From Paramecium tetraurelia (lineage: Eukaryota > Ciliophora > Oligohymenophorea > Peniculida > Parameciidae), in NCBI RefSeq assembly GCF_000165425.1, contig NW_001798978.1, positions 310,001-374,000 of the forward strand: a DNA stretch of 64,000 nt, in the 5' to 3' direction. Below the pieces are notes generated by a model. The model made no database searches and was not told the DNA's origin. It saw only the letters and a program-made list of their open reading frames with translations. The position numbers were made by a program, and so were the translations under genes. The first letter of the stretch is position 1. Each line of letters begins with the position of its first letter. Positions 22,201-35,992 of the stretch are shown here, piece after piece.

Positions 22201-25200
22201 ATCAGTGGTAACATTGTGTCAAAACAAAAAGTGTAGGTTTATGCTTATGCAACATCATTTTTGAATGAATAATTTGAATAATAAGTGAATCAGATATAGT
22301 AATTGATAAATAAAGATAGATCTGAACAATTATCTATAGATTTATACAGTAGTGTATTTTAATCAAACAAAGAATTGTCGGATGAATAAAAGTATGTTTT
22401 AAATAGAAAAACATAAGAGAGATATATTGGTAACACCCTTGAAAAGCCATAATTCCTATTGAAGAGATAATAAATTAGAGAAACTACAACTCAAGGTGAA
22501 TCATTGAATCAAGAGGGATCATATAAGGATAAATTCGAATAACAAAATCAACAACCACGAGCCTTAAACAAATAAGCAGGTTATGGATCAGCAGGCTAAA
22601 GACATTAATAAGTGACTACTTTCAATGACTTTTTGAAATATCCAGCCATATTGTATTCAAATGTTGGTCTAGATGAAAATAATAACTTCTAAATTGATGT
22701 ACCAGCTCATTATTCAACAGTGACATTGCTTGTATTCAATGAGTCATCCTATTAATTTTAAATATTGCCACTTGAAAATGAAGAAGTGCAAACTAGAAAC
22801 CTCGCTCATCTTTCCACATTGTAGAAGGATAAATTTTATTCAATTTATAGAAATTCGTCTAATGTCTAAAAGAATGTCCCCATTTAAGTCCAAGATTTAA
22901 CATCAACAGAAATCAAATTGGTGGATTCCTTAGATAAAATGTTTATTGTCTTAAAAGAATTGAAAAAAGCTAATGGAGATGATAGTGGATCTAAAGACTT
23001 TTAAAAGTGGGAATTCTTGATTAAGTGGTACCAATAAACTACTGAGCAAAAACACAAGCTCTATGACGAACATCAATGTGATGAGTTGAACCTCTTTATT
23101 TTCTTCAAGGATTCCGCATTCTTTGAAACCTACACAGAGAGTTACATCAAAAACAAAATTGAGAAAAGCTTTATTGATTATTTCCTATTAAAGGACGATG
23201 CTGCATTAAGATAATATGGGTCTATGTAAAAGATTACATAGTTGAATGCATTAGAACAAGCATTATTGGTGATCTACTTTGCAGAAATATCCAATCAATT
23301 GGAAGATGCCAAATAAATAGCCTCCTACTTAGAAAATCTTAATAAATAGAACATAATCGATTAGAGAATCTTTAAGAAGTACTTTGATACAGTCTTGGGT
23401 GCTAAAATAGAAGCTGAAGATGAAAACTTTGACATTAATTAAGGTGAAGTAATGTATGCATAACAACAAATGATATAACAAGTACAATAGCCAATTCAAA
23501 GGAATTTGATGTGCATGAATTAAGCACCTGCCCCAAGAATGATGATGATGCAATAGCAAGCAATGGCACCTTAAGCTGCAATGATGAATATGAATATTTA
23601 ATAGGATAGAATGAGGATGCCAATGGTTTAATAATCTATTGGTTCATTGAGAAATGCATCATATAATAATGCATGCTAAGATTTATATCTGGGTGATGAT
23701 ATGATGGAATGTGCTTACGAATCAAAATCAGCTAAGAACGATAGCTATTATAGAGATAAGCGTTCTTAATTCATTGAGAACTTCAAAAATATTGAAAAAA
23801 CTAAAGAATATTGTGAAAAACATTATAGTACTGGATGTTAGAAGGATAGCTTTAAGAATTTGGTTAGTTTAAATGGATTCTATGTTGACTTAGTAAATCA
23901 TTCAATCACTAAGGGCATATTAAAGGAAGATTTCCTATCTTCTAAGTTCATCTACTGTATCAATAACTAAACTGAAATGATTGCTGTTTTAGCACTCATT
24001 GGTTTACCTAATGAGGCCCCAGTTTAAGAGTATAAATAATTTGGAGGAAAGGGAGTTGAGATCACTACAAAATCTTCTGCTTTGTTCTTCATGAAGGAAA
24101 TCAAAGAAGGCAAGGCCTAATTAAGATAGGATATTTTAATTGCTTAAAGATTCTTTGATCCAATCGATAGATACATAATATCTGAAGACGATCCAGAATT
24201 ACAACTGGAAAAAGATGTATCAGAATGTCTGATTGATAAGATCTATGGTTGTTAAGTCATCATTACAAACTGTTCTTCAACTAGAGCTGATTATTAGGTT
24301 TTAGTGGAGTTACCTAACGGTGCAATTCCTGTTAACACAGTATTCTATACAAAATCATATACCATAAATTGCCAACCATATACAACCTAAAGAATTGAAT
24401 ACTTCTTCTATTTCCCCAAGGTAGGCACATTCTCTGTCTATCCAGCCAATGTGTCTAGATTTGGTTAGGTTGTTTGTGTTGCTTAAGAAGGCCAATTGAA
24501 AGTAGTTGAATCAAAGTCTATTCAAAATTTAGAGGCCATTGATGATATCTTAGCTAAAGGCAGCAAGGATGACATTTTAAATTTCTTGTCAACCAAGAAT
24601 ATATTCAATAGAAATATTTTCAGAGCTGAAGAAATCCGATATCTATTGAAGGACAAAGAGTTCTATTTGAAAGTAATAGCTATCTATCGAAAGAGAAGAT
24701 TTAACGATTTCGAAAGTTTGAAGTTCTCAATCTATCATGCAGATAAAGAAAGCATGAAAGAGTTGTTCCTTCATAACAATTGCTAAGACTTGTTCAAGAG
24801 AACCTTCAAGTACTTCAAATGTTCACTTTTTGAAGTTAGCAATATTAGAATGTTGGAGTATTATCCCCTTATCACCAAGAGAGTCCATAAACTTACATCT
24901 GAAGCTAAAGGAATTCTAAATGTTGAATTCAGAACTTAATATGTTGATTTCTTGACTTACTTGGTTGAAAAACCCACTCATACTTTGAGTGATAAATTAG
25001 GATTCATCTATTATCTATTGTTGCAAGAGAGAATCAATGAAGCAATTCAAGTTTACAAGACTGTCGCAGATGTTGAAGCTCAAGGGGAAGCTGTCTTATA
25101 ATATGATTACTTCTCGGCCTATCTTGATTTCTACATTGGATATCCCAACTTTGCTAAGGCCAGAGAAATCTGTGAGAAGTATCTCAACTATCCAGTCATA

Positions 25201-26080
25201 CATTGGAGAAATATATTCTATGAGGTGGTTAACTTGTTGGCAGAATATGATGGTGATGATGATGAGAATCAAAAGTTGAAGACAGAAACCACAGTTAAAT
25301 AAAAACAAATAGAACAAGCCAAGAAAGAAGAAACCTTGTCATCTGTTATTGAGGGCAACGAAATCTAAATTACATATTCCAATTTGAATAAAGTTGTCAT
25401 TCAATTCTACAAGATAGATTTGGAAATACTGTTCTCTAGAAATCCATTCTTAAATTAAAATGAAGAAGACTTTGCCTTTGTCTTGCCTAATTCAATTGTG
25501 GAAGCATCACTAGAAGCCATGCAATAACCAGGATTGTAAACTATTTATTTTTAATTTATAGGACATACAAAAAGTCAGTTCCCATTCCTGAAGAATTGAA
25601 AAAGTTCAATCTTTTCATTCAAATCAAAGGTGCTAGCAAGAGAACATCAAATCGTTTCTACTCTACTTCTCTGGGAGTCCAGGTTATGGAAAATTATGGT
25701 TAAATCAGAGTCTCTGATTCTGAAGGAAAATACCTATCCAAGGTTTACGTGAAGGCTTACATCAAGGAGAAAAATGGAAAGGAATCCTTCTACAAGGATG
25801 GATATACTGATCTAAGAGGAAGATTTGATTATGCTTCCTTGAGTTCAGCTAATTTAGACGATGCTTCTAAATTCTCTTTATTAATTACAAGTGATGAATA
25901 TGGTACTTAAATATTGTAAGTCTAGGCTCCATAATCAAGGAAATCAAGGCTCCTTCTTAAGTTGGTAAATTTGAAACTGAAGTCAAGTTGGTTTCTAATA
26001 AGTGGAATGAAAGGGCAGTGTGTGAATAGGTCAAACAATCCAATTTGTACGAATGCAAGAAACTTAGCAAATGCAAATGA
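19275..26080 (+). CDS. Giant (2,236-residue) protein with macroglobulin-like domains
   Basis: The largest reading frame on the plus strand. Four introns (19632-19655, 19880-19904, 25536-25561, 25920-25939) make exactly 2,237 codons. There is no signal peptide or transmembrane helix. A beta-rich region around residues 450-620 (FKHGDSVKLYVELKNIPKLN, IKIFEFNSENYY, RGIFIVEFIGNGISSRALI) resembles the MG modules of alpha-2-macroglobulin-type proteins. The C-terminal part is alpha-helical with TPR-like segments (AREICEKYLNYPVIHWRNIF). A low-complexity Met/Gln stretch lies near 23500-23620. The first intron contains an in-frame TGA. I do not recognise an exact family; a large cytosolic scaffold or inhibitor-like protein is possible. 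Confidence 0.72.
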
Positions 26081-26130
26081 TGATCTATTATTTTATTCAT
26101 ATAATAACATATATTTCATTTAATAAATTG

Positions 26131-26676
26131 ATGTTCGAGATAATAACTTTAAACGATGTTATTGATATTAATGGTGGACACATACTCAATTATCAGGCTG
26201 AGTTAACCAAAAAGATCAGAGAGAAGTTTGAATACAAACCTTTGAAGAATTACGGGTTCTGTATAAAAGTACTCGGAATTAAAACATCTGATGGACACAT
26301 CCAAGATGGAGATATTTTATATTCAGTCATTATTGAGATCCTGAGTTTTCAGCCCTTCCAATCCGAATTAGTATATGGCACAATATTTAAATCCTCAAAA
26401 GAGGGCTTGAAAATTAAATTCCTAGAAAACAATAATAATGATAAACAATATTTAGTTTGCTTTGTTCCCAAGGATTAGTTATTAAATGCCAGATTCGACG
26501 AAGGAAAGTAATTATGGATATGCAACTACGAGGAAATCAACTTTTTTTATTTGTTAGGAGAAGAGGTGCGATTCAAAGTGCATTCATTAAATTTCGACAC
26601 AGTCGATCAGATGGATTAGATTATTATAGGAAGGATGAATGAGAGTGGATTAGGTGGACTAACTTGGTGGGTTTGA
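26131..26676 (+). CDS. RPC8: RNA polymerase III subunit RPC8 (Rpb7 family)
   Basis: A 181-residue intronless gene. The order of motifs matches the Rpb7/RPC25 family: MFEIITLNDVIDINGGHI at the start, a conserved NYGFCIKVLGI, DGHIQDGDILYSV, FQPFQSELVYGTI, and the S1-like C-terminal half with LLNARFDEGKQLWIC and EEVRFKVHSLNF. The wording FDE...W matches RPC25 (Pol III) better than RPB7 (Pol II), so RPC8 is preferred. In Pol III it forms the stalk with RPC9 and helps initiation on tRNA and 5S genes. It starts 50 bases after the giant gene and is convergent with the cyclase gene 49 bases further on. Confidence 0.85.
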
Positions 26677-26725
26677 GTTCTAATTCTATTTATTATTAAG
26701 TATTCGATTAAATAACCATAAATTA

Positions 26726-29700
26726 TCACATAAATTTTGAATTGTCTTATCTATTTTAGATATCAGCTTTTGTTGCAAAATATGCCTCCACCTTCTTTTT
26801 AGCAACTGGGATATCTACTCCTTTGTTGTAAGTAAAATTGTATTCACCAGGAAAATGAATATTAATCAATCGTCTAGTATCCTCACTCACCATAACTTTG
26901 CCTGCCTCTCCCTATGATTCCATCTTATTTGCTATGACAGCATCGATTCCAAAGATGTCATATCGCACAATATCAGTACCGATGATCCCCCCATAAAATT
27001 GTCCCTAACATATATCAAACTACTTACTGTGTGTATTCCTATCCTCATATTCAAATTTTAAAAGTTGATTTCCCTCCTTACTTTCTTAATGATTTCAACC
27101 ATTTCCAACCCCATTTCCAATACGTTTTTAGCCTCTTAACCAGGATGTCTCTACTCCATATCATTGATGCCCAATACAACATAACAATCCCCTATGGTGT
27201 ATACTTTATACACATTCTATTGTAGACACTCCTTATCAAATGAAGTCATCAATTGTCTCAACATTTTGACTACCTATTCAGCTGGAACACTTGCAGAATA
27301 CGCAGTGAATCCACTGATATCTGCAAACAAGAGAGTTGCATCTATCAACACATCTGACAATTCTAATTTGATCTTGCTATTTTAATAAAATCTAGTGAGA
27401 ATGTGAGATGGCAATAAATTGGTTAATAATGAGTCCCTCTGTTCTTTTTTCAAATTTTCATTGGCTGCACTATTAAAATTCCTGATTGTCAATTCGAAGT
27501 TATTATGGGAGACTATGACCAAAATAATAGTTGATAAAACAATGAACACTAATAAATTGTTATGATGATGCAATAACAGTTGTACAAACCAGGCTGCTTA
27601 TTGTAACAAAATATAGAAGAACATGTACTTAAATTTTAATGATTATTAGTTGACAGCTGAAAATGCAAAAAAGTATGCTTCTGCATTGTCTGATATTAAG
27701 AATCTTTATTGATTGTCAAAAGTCACAAAAAACATTGTTAAGAAAGCACTAACATAATACAACCCTGTCAATGCTAGATCCAAATTGTGCATATTGTATT
27801 TTTTGAGTCTGCTCGTTATGAAGTACAGAATTATTAAGTACAAACTTAAAAACATCCTTACAATATAAATTGTTAATCCATCATAGCCAGAATCAAGCAA
27901 TTATATTTATGCTTTAAATAAGGTGTACACAATAGTCATAGGATAAAAGATATCTTTGAGTGCAGATCTCACTTCCTAATAGTATTGTTCAAATTGCATC
28001 ACTATATTGGCATCATTACATTTCTCATATTCTAATGTTAATTTGTTATATTTCAATATGTCCAAATCTATGATCTTCTTTATTTTTTCACTCTTCATTT
28101 CATTCTCTGGAACATCCACATCATTATCAGAAACACCAACTATCCTATTTTCAGGATCCTTCTCGACCTACTTCATTTAAATCTCGTCTTCCTTAATTTC
28201 TTCCCAATCGTTCGTGTTATAATCTGTCTTTTAAATGACCTGAGATTTTGCTCTGTCTTTCCAAACTGTTTCACTTATCGAAGTAAAGTCTTCCTTGATG
28301 GTTCCCTTTTTGTTTCCTCTCGTTTATTCAGGTCCTTTATTTTTTCTAGGTTATTTTATCATCTAAGATCCCTACATAGGATGATTCATTATCTTGGATC
28401 TACGACCATAATCTTTAGTAGTTGGATGCTCATTTTGATTTAGAGATAAAGGCGGAGATATATCTTTAAAGGTCTATTTCATTAGAGTGGATCTAATATT
28501 TGAATTATTGGTATTGTGAGTTTTGAATGTTAATACTCTTCCATTCTTCTAACCCTCAAAATATTTCACTTGAGATAGATGCTTTTTTTATTATAATTTT
28601 CTTTGAGTTACTTGATGAACGATCAAATGACCTTTACCTTTTGCTTCAACTTCCCTGGAAGTGAACAAGAACTCTGTGTCCTTCACTCTTTCATACGCCT
28701 CGGAAGAGATTGTAATTCTACCCACTTCTCCAGTGGAACACATCCTAGAGGCTGTATTGACTGTATCTCCAATTAATGAGAACTATGGTTTATGATATCC
28801 AATGACTCCTGCAAACACTTAACCATAATGAATTCCTATTTTTATCTTTAATTTATATAATTTCACAATTTCTTATTCTTTGTATTCATACCTAAATTCA
28901 GACACTGCCTTCAAAAAATCTAATGACAATTCTAATGCTAGAGCTGTTTCATTTTTCTTTTGTTGATTCAATCCATCCTTATTATTTTCAATTTCAGTAG
29001 ATTTCAAACCAGAACAAGCCATATAAGTCTTACCAACAGTCTCGATCTTTTATACACCATACTATAAACATATCTTATCCAAAACTCTAAAAATATCATC
29101 TAGAAATGAAACCACTTATCTTTGTTTTGATTATAATATTTTGTCAAATTCACATATTTCTAGAAATATAATTGAGACTGATCCTTGATTCTCTTCAATT
29201 TAGGTTTCCTCTGCTTATTCAATTTTTTCATATATAAATGCTGGCAATAGGGATTTCAAAATTTAATTTGTTTACTCCTACTGGGTTTATAATGCCTGAT
29301 CAAACAAAAATACTAATCTTTGGAATCGTTAAAACTAAAACTTAATTAAATAATTATACATTATAGTGAGTGTAATTTGATAGTAGATTTAAGAAGAACA
29401 GCAGAACATACAATGTTATGAATTCTACTGTGAAAGTAGGAGTTTCAGAATCAGAATTAACCTAAATGGTATAAAATTGACCAACTCTAATAGTATAATT
29501 GACAAAAAAGATCAAGGTCAAAGTAATCGGATAATAAAGGGGAGGAGGGAATATGTCCCATGCTAAAAATTGCTGATAAAGCAACTATCCAAAGGTACTA
29601 AAATAATACTGACTCTTATCTTCTGGAAGTGTCACACTCAAAAAATGATCTAATATTAACACTACTGGAATAAAAAAGTAAGCCTCAATAGTTCCACACT

Positions 29701-32700
29701 TTATTTAGAATACTGTCTAATCAGCCTACTTCTTCTCTATTACTTTAGTTATCAGCAAAGTCAAGATCCACATAATCATTACGATTGCCCATAAGATATT
29801 CAATACTGTATCTTCCTGAGTAAGGAATGGAGCCCATGCTATTACACTGCTCACTCTTAGTACTATAAACAACACTAAAACTACTTCTCTTCTTTATTAG
29901 TAATATAATTGAACTTTAAATTGTCTAAATTGTTTTTCGTAATTATGATTCTTAAAGACCAATGAAAATTTTGAATATTCTCCATTGAAGGATTGGGTTT
30001 TCTCACTCTCAAACAGAGAACGAATAAAAGGGTCAATCGAAACATTCTCAAATACCTTCTTGATCTTTCTGAAAAACTATCGATTTATTTTGATATGATT
30101 GGTCATTGGGAATTGTTTTAATTACTCTGAAACTATCTTCCCTCCATAGTTTTTTAATGCTGTCTCTACGAATTTCACAAAATTCAATATTATTCTCGGA
30201 GTAAACATCATCTCTCTTGTCTACTTTACGATCTAATCTATTGTAATTATTATGATAATTCCAGTTATTATACCAATTATGAATTGCCATTTGAATATGT
30301 TTCGAATTATCTAAACTCTTAAATCTGCTTATATGACTATTGCAAATGATATAGTTAATAAACCCAAAGTAATAATTAAGTTCCATATTATCTTCTAAAA
30401 TGGCACATTAAGATGAATCATCTAAGAAGTTCCAAAAGCAAACACACTGAATAATTAAAATAAGAACATCAAATGAGCTAAATTATTAGAATCTGAAGTG
30501 AAAAACATCATGAATTCTGCAAATATGTAGGTGTTTAAAAGTCCTGTGATTCCTGCTGAAATCAGAGCTTCATAAAATAATTCTTATAGCCATCTGAAAT
30601 TTGATTTGAAACACTTATATGTCTAAGGCTAGTTCTATGGAAGCATCAATTCAATTTGTTCATGACTGGATCTATCTTCAAAGGCAGGCAACAACCCATT
30701 AATTATGATATGAATCTATACAGCCAACAAATAAACAACATCCTCTTCAATATAGAGAGTTTTTCTAACGCAAACAAAAAGAGTCAAAATTATCAATTAA
30801 TATAAACTTATTTTTGTACACATGACTGTCAACTGACTCAAATGCATTGGTAATATTTTAGCAAAATAGAGTACTAATTATTTTATGTGTTACAAATCAT
30901 TAACTTATATGTTTTGATATGCTATTTTTAAAGACCTTTTCTCTTTTGAAAATTGAATAGTAGCATTTGCATGAGAATTCATGTTGAAATCATCAACTGA
31001 GTCTGATATTGTTAAAAGTGTACTGCTTGGTTCAAAGATTTTCGTGACAGCTTTTGTTATTAACTCCTTATCTGCTGATGAACAATCATATGCAATGACA
31101 GTCTTCAAAATTAGAGCAATAAACAAAAAATGGCTTTTAGTATAATCATCACTGAATATGGTTTTTATAGATTTTCCATTTACCAATAAGAACACCATCT
31201 GTAAAGGTTCTTCTCCCTTCTTTGATTTCATAATCATATTTTCATCAAACGTAGCTTTCTTTTAAAGTCCACTTCTCTTCATTTCTGTAACTGATTTTTA
31301 AGTAACAAAACTCTTAGTTGATTCATTTTACTAACTTTCATCCTCCTTCAATAATTACTTCCTTATAAACAGCAATTAGGATTTAATTTATAATTTTAAT
31401 TTCTCTTCATCTACTTCATCAATTCTTAGCAGAGTATTATTATTATTCACAATTCCAACATAATTGGCTGCTGATAAGGTCTACATCTTCTTATCCCCAC
31501 TCAATATCCATTATGAAATTCCTAAACTTTTAAAAGTCTTAACTTAAGCATAAGCTCCAGGATTTTAATCTTCCTTGAGACAAATCAAACCGTAATAATC
31601 TAAATCTTTAATCAATTCTTTATCATGATGAGTCATTTCCATAGTATCAAAACTTGCTTCTTAATATTTATTCTTATTCTTGACTGCATCTTCTGGGATA
31701 TCCTTACCTGCATAGACAATAAGCCTTTAGCCTTATTAGGCTTGATGAGTCATTTACTTTTCTAAATTCACTCTCTTCTTTTATGATAACTTACATTTAT
31801 CAAGCAAAGCTAAATTCTCACTCTTTACATATAATTTGAGTAATGCTCCTTTTTTTGATCCTCTTTCAGTTCCCTACCTCTCAAATTGATTTGCTTAATT
31901 TCTAATCCTTTATTAGATAGGTTTCATGAAAATAGCAAATGTTTCATTGTCACTAACCTTCTTAGAAACTAGATATCTTTCACTTAGTCCCTTAGCACTG
32001 ATTTCATAGCAAATTTTCTTGTTTAACAACCCTGCACAATTGAACTCAAATTAGTATTACTTAGCAAACTTGATAATAGATTCTTAATATTCCTCAGTGT
32101 TTTCATTTAGGAAATTTTGGGGATTCATACTTGGATGTTCATTCATGAGTCCAGACATGCCTATAGTTGGTACGTTTTTATCTCTACTAGGTTTATTTTA
32201 TGGTTTAGAGTATTTAGTTTTAACATCTTAACATAATATTAAAGATCTCATAAAGTTGTCTGCTTACTTTTAACCAGTTTTGATAATCTCTTATAAATCT
32301 TTTCTTCCCCCTTATTATTCCTTGTCATCACAATCACTTTCTGAGGGCTACTTTTATTACAATTCGTCCTCATTTATCTGGGATTCCCCAAGTTTATTTT
32401 CTTTTCTAAAATCCTTTGAAGATGTAATTGGAGATGGAGATAACATTGATCCATTAGCAGGATCTTAAGTTTATTCAAGTACTCGTTCAACAATCCTTAA
32501 TTCTCTCCTTGGTTTAGTTAAAAGCCTACTAGTGTTATTTAATGTTCTTCTATTATATCTATTTGAAACCGCTTTCTCTGGGGGAGACAATTCTTCGTCA
32601 ACACTCTACGCCTTTTTGGGTTTAATGTATTCATTTTGTCTAATAAAATGAGGATTGAAATTAAAGACCATGTTCCTGCTCTCAGGTTCTTCCTCATTGA

Positions 32701-34106
32701 AAACTGCATCATCTTAATTAAAGCTAATTGCCTCATCATGCTGTGATTGAAGTCTACTTTTTACTGACTAATGACTTCCTGGATTTTAAATGAATCTTTC
32801 ACTCTTCTGTAATGAACCAATACCAATGTTGTTCTCTTCTTAATCCTCTTGTTCTTCCTAGATCTCTTGCATGTTGTTATGGATATATGGAGTGGTATTT
32901 AATTTTCTATAATTTTTTGTAGCATTCCTAATTACATCTCCATTGATTAGATTATAGAAATAGACTCCACATATGACTCCACAGAGGACAGTATTAGTGT
33001 TTGTCAGTGTACCAGTTTTATCGTAGATGCAATGATCAACTTTAGTTAAAGTCAATAGTTCAGATGAATGAGATACAATGATATTTTTGTTCTTCTCAAA
33101 GATATTATTGAAGAATTGAAAAGTCACTTCGCATAAACCAGTAATAAAACAAGGATGAACAAATGTTATGCTCTGAAATATTCTACAAATTATATTGTAA
33201 ATATTGAGATCATCAGGTTAATTTTGAAATCTCACAATGATTGTGATACAGAATGCAAGTTAGATGAAGTACAAAAGAGAAAATATTAATGAAAATTTCA
33301 TCAAGTATCTATCAAAATGAGTAGTGGACTTTTTAAAACAATTCTGCCACATTTTAATGACATCCTCATCATCATGACTTATCACAATACCAACTACCCA
33401 ATCCGTATTGATTATCATATTACTTTAATTCACGATATTCCTATAGTCCAAATACTCACCTTTGGGATCCTTTTACAGTTTAATGAAACCTCTAAAGGTA
33501 TTATCATTAGTGTCCAAGTAATCGAATTCTATTTTGCCAGTCAATATTCTCTTATAATAAATTAATGTTTGGTTTTTCTATTGATCAGAGGTGGATGTTA
33601 ATTTAATTGATTGCTTCTGGGTCATATGCGTCATCCCTTCCTTTTCTGATGTTTACACCATAAACTTCTCTTCCTGAGAGTTCAGAATTAAAATACTCAT
33701 TGGACTTGGTTAATGTCTTTTGAGGAACACCAAATTACCAACTGTCACATCGCGTTTGGGACATTTGCTAATGTGGCATTTGGGATCCCAACCAATCACA
33801 TATACAGTTTAATCGTAATGTTCATTAACTTATTTTAATGCTTTACAAATTTACTGATAAAGTTTGTAAGAAGACATAAATAAATTACCAGCCAATTATA
33901 TTATGCAAATAAATAGTTGTTGTTTAGCTTTGAAACTAGCAGACAATATTATCACCACGAAGAGCCATAAATTAAAGCCTTACTTCAACCAATCTAGAAA
34001 GTGAAGTATGCATGTTTTAAGAATCTAAATAAATCTAATTTTCATACTAAACCTCTAAGTAATTGTTTTGGATCTCGTTTGAACGATTAATTCTAAGGAT
34101 AACCAT
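26726..34106 (-). CDS. Guanylyl cyclase fused to a P-type ATPase-like domain (ciliate type)
   Basis: A membrane protein of roughly 2,400 residues in the ciliate arrangement. The N-terminal half resembles a P-type (P4-like) ATPase, with the phosphorylation motif DKTGTLT at 33002-33022 and hydrophobic helices on both sides. The C-terminal half has two groups of membrane helices, each followed by a cyclase domain. The first (about 29180-28620) includes YHKPQFSLIGDTVNTASRM; the second (about 27440-26800) includes LLFADISGFTAYSA and IGDCYVVLGI. Such proteins make cGMP. Several small introns are clear, for example a 28-nt one near the start, but not all were placed, so the exon map is partial. The stop at 26726 follows the end of the second cyclase domain. 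Confidence 0.87.
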
Positions 34107-34190
34107 TTTTGAAATAAAGTTTATGTTAATAATCCTTCTAGTTAACCTATTCTTAATATGATCTCTACATAATTATTTAATTAATTAATT

Positions 34191-35992
34191 ATGTAACCAC
34201 AGCAGAGAATGGGAACAGCAGCCATGCGAGTGCCAACTCGAATGACTACAGCTATGAGAGTAGATTTCATTCACTATTTCAATAGAATGATCCAAATTTC
34301 TAATCAGTAGCAAATACAACCAATTTAAAATTCGTGGAGAGACCTGTTACATAACATGGAATTATTGGAGTCAAACCTACGACAGCTGGACCTGGCAGAT
34401 AAATCTAAGATAAATCATATTATCTAAATCAATTGAGAGAGAAGCAGAAGGAAATATTTAATGAAATTGAAAGATTCAAAAAATAATAGGATGAAATTTA
34501 AAAAGCCAATACACTTTATGTTTAATTCGAAAGAAGGTATTATTTCTCTTAAAATCATAGACATGAAGAATTAACAAAGGAAGTCAGAGATCTAGAAGGC
34601 TAATTGGCTGATTATAATTTAGCATTCGATAAATGGAGAGCCAACACTAGACCAGAAGATATCAAAAATATTTATGAAAGAATCAAAGTTTACATATAGA
34701 TTAATTTTAGATTTAAAATGAGAGACAAAGATCTCAATTAGATGATATCTTCATTGAAAGAAGAGGTTAGGAAGACTCAATTAATTAAATCGAAAATAGA
34801 TTAAATGAACTATAATCATTGGCTGATATGAAATTACAAGAGTTGGATCCAGAATAAAGAAATGAATATATGAGTTTGATTAATGAAAATAAATCCCTTT
34901 AATAAGAAATTAACAACCAAAAAGGAGAATTAGAAGAATTAAATGCCAGAATGTAGAATGCAGATAATAGATTGAGAATGGATGCTTAGAAATTGAAGGG
35001 TTAGATGCTAAAAGAGTAAATCAATGAAATGGACTCTAAAAAAAATGATTTAGAAGTTCAATTAAATGAAGCCAATCTAACATTCCCAGAAGCCAGAGAT
35101 AGATTGTTAAATAAGATTAAAGATGATAATGCTTTTATTTAAAATTCAGAGAAAAGAGTACGAGAAATTAGAAGAAATATCGAAAATTATGAAAAAAGAT
35201 TAAGAGAATTATAAACTGAATTGGAAGACAAGAAATCATAAGAATAAGACAAATAGAAATATGAAATATTATATTAAAGAGATCAAGAAATGACTGATTA
35301 CATCAATAATTTTGATAAAACAAGATAACAAGAATTAGAAAAAGTCAATGCTGTAGAATAGGTTATTGTAGAATTACTAGGATAATCTTCACGGATTGTA
35401 TAAGATATTAAGACTATACCCTCATTAACTGATTATGCTGGCCTATCTGCTGAAGTGGATTACAAAGATAATTAAGTCAAAGATTCTGAAATGACACTAA
35501 AAAAACTCTAAGGAGTCTACGAACAGACAGTCCAAGATTTAAAAAAAATTGAAAGAGCTGAAGAATAATTACCAATTGAATTACAATAATACAAATAGAA
35601 ATGTAAGTAGATGTAAGATGAAATCGATACTAAATTCAATAAAATAGATGAATATAAGGTTAAAGCTCAGGATAAAAAGCTTAAACTAGAAAATCAAAAG
35701 AAGGACTTACTCAAACTTAAAGATGATTTTACTGCATAAGTAAATTTAACATTCATATTTCTAGAGTCAAAATATGAAACATGAATTTGATGTCAAAGAA
35801 AAGAAATACACTATGCATGAATAATACAGCACTTTAGCTGATTTAGAAAAGAAAGTGTCTTAATTAGAATCATAAGCCAATACTTTCTAGATGTTTATTG
35901 AAACCAAATCAAAAGATATGAATTTTGAATAGTTAAAGAAAGAATGCATGGATCTAATGGATAAAATTAATAAGGTCTTGTGTAAGACTTGA
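34191..35992 (+). CDS. IFT74: Intraflagellar transport protein IFT74
   Basis: A 575-residue coiled-coil protein. The basic N-terminus MQPQQRMGTAAMRVPTRM, rich in Arg, Met and Thr, and the signature VERPVTQHGIIGVKPTTAGP followed by GRQIQDKSYYLNQLREK are specific to IFT74, whose N-terminus binds tubulin with IFT81. The rest is continuous coiled coil including EGQLADYNLAFDKWRANTRP. Introns are 34260-34285, 34688-34710 and 35740-35764; their removal gives exactly 576 codons. The start at 34191 is in frame with a second ATG at 34209. IFT74 is part of the IFT-B core that carries cargo into cilia. It is divergent from the cyclase gene with only 84 bases between. Confidence 0.93.
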
